Shown here: piece by piece, positions 1-5,445 of the stretch
Layout of the letters: the number at the start of each line of letters is the position of its first letter
How positions within the stretch are numbered: position 1 is the stretch's first letter
Source: Clostridia bacterium
GTDB lineage: Bacteria > Bacillota > Clostridia > Lachnospirales > WQUN01
Length of the DNA stretch: 11,417 nt
Assembly: GCA_025997155.1 (NCBI GenBank)
Contig: BNUF01000073.1
Location: 1-11,417, forward strand
Direction of reading: 5' to 3'
Position numbers and translations under genes: made by a program
Notes under the pieces: model-generated
Told to the model about the DNA's origin: nothing
Seen by the model: only the letters and a program-made list of their open reading frames with translations
The model's database searches: none

Positions 1-114
1 TCGCCCGACTTTAATCCAATTGAGAAATTTTGGGCAAATGTTAAACGCAGGTTGAGATTACATATGCACAAATTCAACTCATTTTGGGAGGCGTTAATTC
101 ACGCTTTTATTTAG
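1..114 (+). CDS. IS630-family transposase, C-terminal fragment (DDE endonuclease end)
   Basis: The frame is open from base 1 to a TAG at 112-114, leaving 37 residues. It begins SPDFNPIEKFWANVKRR, the signature near the C-terminus of IS630/Tc1-like DDE transposases, in which the glutamate of NPIE is the third catalytic acidic residue. The rest of the gene lies outside the window to the left. The conserved helix after the glutamate and a normal stop codon follow, so the 3' end looks intact rather than truncated. The element probably ends a few bases downstream, because IS630 elements insert at TA and a TATA occurs at 122-125. The terminal repeat cannot be confirmed without the other end. Confidence 0.85.
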   Translation, partial: SPDFNPIEKFWANVKRRLRLHMHKFNSFWEALIHAFI

Positions 115-489
115 CTTCGACTATATTTCACGCATTGATATGCTCCTCTCGTATCGTATATAGTTTCCGATTCCGCCGCACTCGTCCCCGATTCTCCCTC
201 CCCCGCCGCCGCTGTCTACTCTCGGAGTTAACGCGGTTAGTGCGGGGGGGTGGGGCCTCTCTGCTCTTGTAGTCCTATTGGTGGGCGTTCAAGCTGATTG
301 GGTGGCGGATAGTTGCTTAACTCTTAAATATATTATATAGTTTATTGAACTAAATATTAAGCATTTTTTGAGAATATTTATTTTTTTGAACTATTTTTTA
401 TTGTCGTGTACTTTTCACGAACGCAATAAAATAACGACATTGCTTATAGTCAATGCCGCTATTTTTGCACCAGTGATTAAGCTCCGTTA
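115..489. other. Gene-free stretch between IS630 end and repressor
   Basis: I see no credible gene here. The first bases probably hold the right terminal repeat of the IS630 element. A patch at about 172-270 is strikingly GC-rich and strand-skewed: a C-rich run with CCCTCCCCC is followed about 40 bases later by a G7-T-G4 run, and the two could pair imperfectly. The remainder (about 310-420) is very AT-rich. The open frames on the plus strand here lack a ribosome binding site and any recognisable protein pattern. No clear terminator for the repressor (hairpin plus T-run in the minus-strand direction) is visible. Confidence 0.5.
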
Positions 490-945
490 TCAAGCCCCAG
501 TCAAGTGCCCTCTTTTCTTCGCCTTATTAAGTACATCGTCTAATTTCTCGTGTAAGTCTGACCTGTGCTCGCTTAATTCCATATCGAAATCGTTATCTTC
601 CTTTATTATGGAAAGCAATTCAGCCATAACCGCGTCGCGTTTCTTAGCGTCAATTTTGAAGTAAGCCTTAAAGATAGCCTCTTCGGACTTAGATAAACCA
701 TGGGCAGTTATTATTTCTCCGATAGAATCTTCATTGGGTTTGTTAAACATTTCACCATCGCCCGTTCGCAACCAACTTTCGCTGACGTTAAAACCTCGAC
801 AAACTGACAAAATATGAACGTCACGAATTGGACGCATACCATTTTCATAGTGTGCATATGTCGATTGCGGAATACCTATTTTTTGGCTAAATTCTGATTG
901 AGTTAGCCCCATTTCTTTTCTTAACTCTTTAAGTCGTTCTTTCAT
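490..945 (-). CDS. Cro/CI-type helix-turn-helix repressor (XRE family)
   Basis: This 151-residue protein has an N-terminal XRE/HTH_3 DNA-binding domain at about residues 3-58. The helix-turn-helix is LTQSEFSQKIGIPQSTYAHYE, followed by LRTGDGEMF, a phrase typical of phage and integrative-element repressors in Firmicutes. The C-terminal 85 residues are charged and helical with no peptidase S24 motif, so RecA-type self-cleavage is not expected. I chose the ATG at 943-945 because GAGGTG lies six bases upstream. The GTG at 952-954 overlaps that ribosome binding site and is unlikely. The gene diverges from the small gene at 1079, and the shared intergenic region carries both promoters and a palindrome. 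The likely role is to repress the divergent gene and itself. The parent element appears to be lost. Confidence 0.9.
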   Translation of the reverse strand: MKERLKELRKEMGLTQSEFSQKIGIPQSTYAHYENGMRPIRDVHILSVCRGFNVSESWLRTGDGEMFNKPNEDSIGEIITAHGLSKSEEAIFKAYFKIDAKKRDAVMAELLSIIKEDNDFDMELSEHRSDLHEKLDDVLNKAKKRGHLTGA

Positions 946-963
946 CTTCTCCACCTCAAGGTT

Positions 964-992
964 AGTATATCATTATTTTTAGTTCATAGCAA
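964..992 (-). promoter_or_regulatory. Predicted promoter of the HTH repressor
   Basis: Read on the minus strand there is a TTGCTA -35 (987-992), a 17-base spacer and a TATACT -10 (964-969). This lies just ahead of the GAGGTG ribosome binding site and the ATG at 945. Matches are four of six for the -35 and five of six for the -10. It is a sigma-70-type prediction from sequence only. Confidence 0.6.
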
Positions 993-1034
993 TAAAAAAA
1001 TGAAAATAATGCTTGATATTTAGTTTATGAAACT
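978..1034. promoter_or_regulatory. Candidate operators of the divergent switch
   Basis: A 13-base palindrome, AGTTT-ATG-AAACT, lies at 1022-1034, exactly between the -35 and -10 of the rightward promoter. A near-copy of its left part, TTTAGTTCATAG, is at 978-989. It matches TTTAGTTTATGA at 1019-1030, 41 bases away (about four helical turns), and lies in the spacer of the leftward promoter. A further inverted half-site, ATGAACA, is at 1049-1055. This arrangement is typical of Cro/CI-family control, and binding by the adjacent repressor is inferred. Confidence 0.5.
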
Positions 1035-1041
1035 TTGTGAT
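1013..1041 (+). promoter_or_regulatory. Predicted promoter of the 46-residue protein
   Basis: TTGATA (-35, 1013-1018), a 17-base spacer and TGTGAT (-10, 1036-1041) precede the small gene. The -35 matches the consensus at five of six positions and the -10 at four. The spacer contains the AGTTT/AAACT palindrome, so a bound repressor would cover the promoter. Confidence 0.5.
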
Positions 1042-1078
1042 TATTTCAATGAACAAATTTGAACGGAGGTGAGAGCAT

Positions 1079-1219
1079 ATGACGAAATCAGAAGAAAAAA
1101 TAAAAGCTATACTTGACAAATTAACAGAACCAGAAAAAGAACGCCTTGCATACTTGCTTCAAGGTGTCGGAATCGGTTTGAACTTCCAAATGACGGCAAA
1201 CGCACAAGACAACGCATAA
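1079..1219 (+). CDS. Small protein (46 aa) divergent from the repressor, unknown function
   Basis: The ATG at 1079-1081 follows a near-perfect GGAGGTGA (1065-1072) with six bases of spacing, and the frame closes with TAA at 1217-1219. The product starts MTKSEEKIKAILDKL and continues as an amphipathic helix rich in Lys and Glu. A short LLQGVGIGLNF segment and a polar tail follow. There is no recognisable domain, cysteine cluster or membrane helix. Small first genes opposite a CI-type repressor are common in phages and integrative elements, where they can encode Cro-like or excision regulators, but this peptide has no visible helix-turn-helix. The ribosome binding site, predicted promoter and operator make it a credible gene despite its size. 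The function is unknown. Confidence 0.7.
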   Translation: MTKSEEKIKAILDKLTEPEKERLAYLLQGVGIGLNFQMTANAQDNA

Positions 1220-1223
1220 AAAA

Positions 1224-1237
1224 CCCCGCTATCGGGG
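1224..1237 (-). terminator. Rho-independent terminator of the toxin-antitoxin operon
   Basis: The stem is CCCCG/CGGGG with a four-base CTAT loop. Read on the minus strand it is followed by TTTTTT, and it lies 9 bases past the toxin stop. On the plus strand there is no T-run after the stem, so it serves the leftward genes. It overlaps the end of the convergent small gene and separates the two transcription units. Confidence 0.8.
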
Positions 1238-1245
1238 GTAGTACG

Positions 1246-1749
1246 TCAAAGAAACCGTATCAACTGTAAAAGTTCATTATCACGGCTCTGTTGCAGAAAC
1301 ACAAACCCGTTAGACTTGTAGAAGTCGAGCAACTTGTCGATAGGCATACACTCCAACAGGGCGATACGGCAACCCACAGTATCAAGAGCGGAGTAAACCT
1401 GCGCTATAGCTAAATCTAAGATTAGACTACCCGATATTTCGTTTGAATGTTCGGTGTCTTTGCCTAATTGCCCTATCAATATAGTATTTGCTGATGGAGC
1501 GTTCTTTGAAAAACCGTCAATTTCATTTATCTTGGTTTTTGACAAAGTTTCGTCAAAGATTACGTGTTTAACCGAAATGCTGAAATACGCCAGTATTACA
1601 ACGTCGTCCAAAACGTACTCGTCAGGGTCTAATATTAAGTATGTACGAGCAACGTTTCTTACGTCGAAATCAAAAGCCTTGTTACGCAAAAAATATTCAA
1701 CGCTTTTATCCCTACAAGAAAATCGGCTCATAGCTTCGGCGTAGTTCAA
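1246..1749 (-). CDS. GNAT acetyltransferase, probable toxin of a type II toxin-antitoxin pair
   Basis: The length (167 aa) and pattern fit the GNAT toxin family widespread in Firmicutes. An N-terminal FSCRDKSVEYFLRNKA helix is followed by a beta strand carrying RTYLIL, then LIGQLGKD at the acetyl-CoA-binding position, then LLECM and FYKSNGFVFL as the C-terminal GNAT motif B. Known relatives such as TacT and AtaT acetylate aminoacyl-tRNA and stop translation. Applying that activity here is an inference. The conventional Q/RxxGxG/A loop is replaced by QLGKDTEHSNEISG. The start is uncertain: a TTG at 1747-1749 overlaps the antitoxin TGA (TTGA), and an ATG lies at 1729-1731. Neither has a clear ribosome binding site, which suggests translational coupling to the antitoxin. 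A terminator follows directly. Confidence 0.75.
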   Translation of the reverse strand: MNYAEAMSRFSCRDKSVEYFLRNKAFDFDVRNVARTYLILDPDEYVLDDVVILAYFSISVKHVIFDETLSKTKINEIDGFSKNAPSANTILIGQLGKDTEHSNEISGSLILDLAIAQVYSALDTVGCRIALLECMPIDKLLDFYKSNGFVFLQQSRDNELLQLIRFL

Positions 1750-1940
1750 TTTTGCCGGGGATTGGCAGACTTGCTTAATATTGATAACTCGTGGCGTTTT
1801 AATGCTTCTCGCCCCTCTCTCATTATTTCGTCAATGTAAATTTTTGGGCGGGGATGCTTGGGACTGTTAAGCCCTTTAATGATAATGTCGGCGGCTTTAT
1901 CGTCAATAATAATATCTTCGTAAAATGTTGAGGTTGCCAT
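1746..1940 (-). CDS. Putative antitoxin (64 aa) of the GNAT toxin
   Basis: This small protein begins MATSTFYEDIIIDDKAADI and has a basic C-terminal half (YIDEIMREGREALKRHEL). That layout, a strand-forming N-terminus, an acidic middle and a charged helix, fits small antitoxins encoded just before a toxin. It is not recognisably a DUF1778/TacA ribbon-helix-helix protein. I chose the ATG at 1938-1940 because AAAGGAG lies nine bases upstream. The longer GTG start at 1959-1961 would place the ribosome binding site inside the gene. The stop overlaps the toxin start codon, so the pair is probably translated together. The antitoxin call rests on gene order, size and overlap, not on a recognised domain. 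Confidence 0.65.
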   Translation of the reverse strand: MATSTFYEDIIIDDKAADIIIKGLNSPKHPRPKIYIDEIMREGREALKRHELSILSKSANPRQN

Positions 1941-1949
1941 AAAAACCAA

Positions 1950-1990
1950 CTCCTTTACCACATTATATGTCTAGACGGTATAAAAGTACA
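1950..1990 (-). promoter_or_regulatory. Promoter, operator palindrome and RBS of the toxin-antitoxin pair
   Basis: On the minus strand a perfect TATAAT -10 (1962-1967) lies just ahead of AAAGGAG (1950-1956). The best 17-base-spaced -35 is a weak TGTACT (1985-1990). Between them is an 8-base perfect palindrome, GTCTAGAC (1969-1976), flanked by TATA on both sides. This is a plausible site for antitoxin autorepression. The promoter lies inside the decayed methyltransferase tail, so the pair can be transcribed independently of it. Confidence 0.5.
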
Positions 1991-2389
1991 TAGTGAATTT
2001 TGGCAATCGAGCAATCCGCCGCGTAGCCCCGCCCAAATAGCGGTGGGAACAGCACTCGAGCGGAGGGCGGAGAAAGGAGGTGAGTAATAGAGCGGCTCAA
2101 TGAGTGCCAATTCGCCTAATCGTAACGTTAACAGCACCAACCGACGGCGATTTTGAGGGACTCCATACTCTTCCGAATAAACGACTTCGTGACTGACGTT
2201 ATATCCTAACCTTATTAGAGTGCAACCAACTAAAACGCGAGCCTCATTGTCAGGATACAACGCTGCCACTTCTTCTGGTCGTAAAACGGACACGTCTTGC
2301 GAAATAAACCGAGCGTTTGTAAGCCCCGCGAGACGTAATCCGTGTGTCAATCCGCCAACTCCGCAAAACAAGTCAACTACCGTAGGCAT
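1955..2389 (-). pseudogene. C5-cytosine DNA methyltransferase remnant with the catalytic core deleted
   Basis: The frame opens with MPTVVDLFCGVGGLTHGL, motif I (AdoMet binding) of Dcm-type enzymes, after a GAGGA ribosome binding site. It later shows EEYGVPQNRRRLVLL, motif VIII. Between them two segments are missing. After LAGL (residue 23) the motif II stretch is absent. After RVLVGC (residue 56, near base 2221) the text jumps directly to TLIRLGYNV, losing motifs IV-VII including the PCQ nucleophile. Everything after motif VIII (target recognition domain, motifs IX-X) is replaced by unrelated sequence ending at 1955. Family members are usually over 300 residues and this frame has 144. The frame is open across both junctions, but the product cannot methylate. 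It lies 33 bases after the type III Res remnant in the same direction. Confidence 0.85.
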
Positions 2390-2422
2390 AGCTGTAAGTC
2401 CTCATTTCTAATGATTTATAAT

Positions 2423-3568
2423 CTACAGACTTTTGACAATCTCAATCAGCCCGTCAAATCGTACTGCGCCGTCCCACTTCAAATTTTTCTCACGGAACAC
2501 CATATAATAGCGATAATCAGCACCCGCGAGATTCGCCCATTCTCGTCCGATATGACACTTTCGCTCACTTTCGCCGTTCTCTAAATGGTCGCCTTTTGTT
2601 TCGAGTAAAATCAGCTTTCCGAGTTTCGTCATCACTATAATATCGGGATAAGCGTTCTCGAAGCCATTAACGCAAAACCCTGTTTTTGAAGCGTTTCTGT
2701 GCCACCAACGAATATTCGGCAAGTTAGCAACCGCCCATACAACGTCCTTTTCGAGACCGTTCATATCTTCCTCTGCGGTATAGAGCGAGTTCGGTATGGT
2801 TTGCGTAAACCTTAGAGGCGTAATCGTTTTCGGGAACGAATACCACGGCTCAACCCTAATTCTGCCTTGTTCGCGCCATAGTTTGAATTTGCTCTCACGG
2901 TGAGCCAGCAAAAGCAAATCAATCTTTCGACGAATTTTTGATCCGTAATTAAACGGCGATTGCTGTAAGTCGTCAAGCTGTTCAGCCTTCAGCGTACTTA
3001 TTACAGCGTCAATGTATTCCGAAACGCCCGCGAGTGAGTTGTTTTTATCCAAGAATCTGCGAATTATCGTTTTACACTCGGCAATTCGTTTCTCTGTTGG
3101 CAGCGAATTGAACCACTCGCGAAAAAACTCATTATCGGTGCCTTGCAATTTCCAAGCTTTCGGCGCGGCTTTATCAAAGTCAATTGTTGCGTCTTTGTTT
3201 TTCAATGTAAATCCCGCTGTCAAATCTTCCTCGGTCAAGAGTTTATGCGTGTCGTCCGTCAGCAACGGAATATCACGCGGAATCACGAATTGCGGAAGTT
3301 GCAAATCCATGACTTCCTCCGAAAACTCGTCTGCAATATGAAATTCATTCATTTTCTCTCTCACTTCCGACGCGACAAAGATTGTTTCTATTTGCTGTTC
3401 GACATAATTGTCGTACTCTTTAGCCGTTTGCTCCGCTTGCGCGAGAATATCGGACGGCGCAGGCGTGTTTGATAGTTTGCGTTCTTCAATATGTGCCTTA
3501 ATCGCCGCGATGTCAGTTGGCTCGTCGTGTTCGTAAGTTGTTTCTGGCTTGGCTAACGGCAACTGAGG
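2423..3568 (-). pseudogene. Type III restriction Res subunit, C-terminal fragment (endonuclease domain)
   Basis: This is the last third of the broken res gene. It carries the C-terminal PD-(D/E)xK nuclease: YPDIIV, then LILLETKGD (about bases 2590-2650), then the conserved WANLAGADYRYYMVF tail. The part before it is the helical linker after helicase motif VI. The frame stays open upstream to 3691, but homology to the preceding fragment changes frame at a GGGG run (CCCC on the coding strand, 3567-3570). Removing one base there joins APNP to QLPLAKPETTY seamlessly. The upstream part of this frame, 3569-3691, is therefore only the shadow of the neighbouring fragment. Without the motor domain this piece would not cut in a type III manner. 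Confidence 0.85.
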
Positions 3569-4262
3569 GGTTAGGAGCTTGAATTGTCGGCATAGTCGGT
3601 TGCGCGTCAACAGCGCGGTAATCTTTACTCGAAAAGCCCGCGTTCTGTAAACCCGCGACGACTTGCGCAAGCGTTTCGTGAAAACTAGCACTCGAAGTCA
3701 GACAATAACTAATATTCAGCGTATTGCTAGCACTTTTCCTCGTATTCGGGAGACGCAGAACACGCCCCAAAATCTGCTCCACATCAACAACACTCGAATG
3801 ATTGGCGACAGTCGCGAGTATGTACGCAAACGAACAGTCCCACCCATCTTTCAGCGCGTTTACCGTGATAATGTAGCGAATCGGGCAATCTTCCGACAGC
3901 AAATCAACGCCGCGCAGTTCGTTTACATCGGCTGTTTTTATGGCTATATGCGTCTTTGGAACGCCCGCGTCAATTAAATCCTTTTTTAGCTTCTCAAACG
4001 TCGTGTTATCGTCTTTGCCCTTTGGTTCGGCTTGAAACAGCACAATCGGACGAATATAACATCCGGTGAGTTCCTTTTCGACGACGGTTTCAAGTTCGAG
4101 CTTTCTCCGAATATAAATTGCCTCGCCGATAACTTCCGATTTTGACCGCATATTATAAACGATTACGGGCAACTTCACCATATTTTCGCGCTTTAACTGC
4201 ATTGCGTCAACATAGCTGATGATATTCGCGTCCTTTTTCGGAGTGGCGGTCAAATCCAACAC
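3513..4262 (-). pseudogene. Type III restriction Res subunit, middle fragment (helicase motifs III-VI)
   Basis: This fragment covers the second half of the superfamily 2 helicase motor. LDLTATPK at its start is motif III, followed by MVKLPVIVYN, RPIVLFQAEPKGK, IRYIITVNALKDGWDCSFAYIL (motif V region) and DVEQILGRVLRLP (motif VI). It is cut off from the N-terminal fragment by a TAG stop at 4266-4268, inside the conserved NFNPxFVLDLTATP stretch. It leaves the true frame at the C-run near 3567-3570, after which about 17 codons are out of frame. The apparent GTG start at 4260-4262 has no ribosome binding site. Apart from those lesions it reads as well-preserved type III Res protein, so inactivation may be recent. 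Confidence 0.85.
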
Positions 4263-4265
4263 AAA

Positions 4266-4674
4266 CTACGGATTAAAGTTCGTCAGCATTTCTTTTGACA
4301 ACGCGCTGACGGCATGATGGCTCTCGTCTACGATTATAACCGGATTCAGCTTGCGAATTACGTTTATCAACGCTGTTTCGTCCGTATCCGCGAGTAGAAG
4401 CGACGACCGACCGTGTTTTCGTATGCGGTAAACTATCGAAAATAGGCGCGATTGCGCTTGCGGCGATATACGTTTTGCCGCCGCCCGTCGGGACTTTCAC
4501 GCAGACATTCGGAACGCCGCATAACATATCGCGATAGTGTTCGCCAACCTCAAGCGGCACATTTTTCGCAGTCCAAAACGCCACGAACGCGCCGGTTGCA
4601 CTCATAGTCGGCAATAGCGCGAGGTATTCCGTCAAGTCGGAAATAACCGCCTTTTGGTACTTTTTCAGTTCCAT
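4266..4674 (-). pseudogene. Type III restriction Res subunit, N-terminal fragment with internal deletion
   Basis: The true start is the ATG at 4672-4674 (MELKKYQKAVISDL), 11 bases after the Mod stop and preceded by AAGGGGG. Walker A (VPTGGGKT, residues 61-68, bases 4471-4494) is intact. After FDSLPHTKTRSVV, near 4400-4420, the sequence jumps out of frame to text that normally lies roughly 100 residues later: LLADTDETALINVI, then VIIVDESHHAVSALSKEM (motif II, DESH) and LTNFNP, followed by the TAG at 4266-4268. About 80-100 codons with motifs Ia and Ib are therefore deleted and the frame is shifted. The translated frame through the junction ends at 4273 with nonsense residues. The deletion size is estimated from family knowledge. 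Confidence 0.85.
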
Positions 4675-4685
4675 ACCGCACCCCC

Positions 4686-5368
4686 TTACAACCGTGAAAT
4701 GTCGCGTGGAATTTTCTTGAACGTGATATTGAAACGCTCCAACTCCGCCGCACTTAAAGCGCACATATCCGCGTATCGTACTCGTCGGGAATCGGTACGC
4801 CGTTTGTTATAAATCCGCCTTTCTGATAAATCAGCAAACTTTCGTGAGCAGTCGCAATATACTTTCCGTCACTACGCCCTTTAAGATTATTTATAACGGC
4901 TATGCAATCTATGAAGTTGTTGCCGCCAAAAATCTCATCACACATTAATTTAAGGTTGAAAACCTCATTATTATCAATGCTAATAAAAATAGCTCCGTCA
5001 TAAGCAAGAAGCCTCTGCAAAAGCCGCAGGCGCGGGTACATCATACACAGCCACTTGTCGTGCCGCGATAAATCATCGCCCTCTTTTCCCACAACTTCGC
5101 CGAGCCACTTCTTAATTTTCGGGTCGTTCACGTTGTCATTGTACACCCAGCCTTCGTTTCCCGTGTTATAGGGCGGGTCGATATAGATACACTTCACCCG
5201 TCCCTCGTACCGCGGGAGCAACGTTTTCAGAGCGTCAAGGCTATCGCCGTGTATGAGCATATTACCGGACGACGCGCCAAAGCTGTACTTGCGGTCAAGT
5301 ACGCAAAACGGCACGTCGTTATGATGGTTTACAACCTTGTCCTTGCCAAGCCAGTTAAGCGTGGGCAT
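4686..5368 (-). pseudogene. Type III Mod DNA adenine methyltransferase, internally deleted
   Basis: The N-terminal 195 residues are intact: MLIHGDSLDALKTL, then IYIDPPYNTGNEG (residues 61-73; DPPY is catalytic motif IV of beta-class N6-adenine methyltransferases), and AIFISIDNNEVFNLK. A ribosome binding site (TAGGTGA) precedes the ATG at 5368. After FITNGVPIPDEYD the frame hits TAA at 4754-4756. In another frame the true C-terminus, YADMCALSAAELERF... KKIPRDISRL, runs from about 4775 to a TAA at 4686-4688. The target recognition domain and the FxGxG AdoMet motif, several hundred residues in usual Mod proteins of about 600-680 aa, are gone. Mod and Res formed a normal mod-res operon with 11-base spacing. 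Confidence 0.88.
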
Positions 5369-5445
5369 ATAGATTCACCTACTATTGTTTTTTCGTCTGT
5401 TTTGCGATAAGTTTTTGAGGAAATAATTGCCTTTATGTGCAAAGA

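Noticed and set aside
84..272. A 62-codon plus-strand frame spanning the IS630 end and the GC-rich patch
   Set aside because: It overlaps the transposase in another frame, has an Arg/Ser/Leu-rich low-complexity product from the C-rich patch, and no ribosome binding site.
370..440. Possible terminator hairpin after the repressor gene
   Set aside because: The CGTG/CACG stem is only four pairs before mismatches and is followed by A rather than T residues in the direction of transcription.
946..954. GTG start for the HTH repressor
   Set aside because: It is part of the GAGGTGG ribosome binding site that fits the ATG at 943-945.
1941..1961. Upstream GTG start for the antitoxin (seven extra residues)
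   Set aside because: The extra codons contain the AAAGGAG ribosome binding site that serves the ATG at 1938-1940, and the GTG sits only five bases from the -10.
3569..3691. N-terminal extension of the C-terminal Res frame as a genuine protein start
   Set aside because: The first 40 or so residues are the out-of-frame reading of the middle Res fragment, and homology switches frame at the C-run.
4550..4753. A 67-codon minus-strand frame across the Mod/Res junction
   Set aside because: It is a third-frame reading overlapping both the Mod C-terminal remnant and the Res start, with no conserved pattern.
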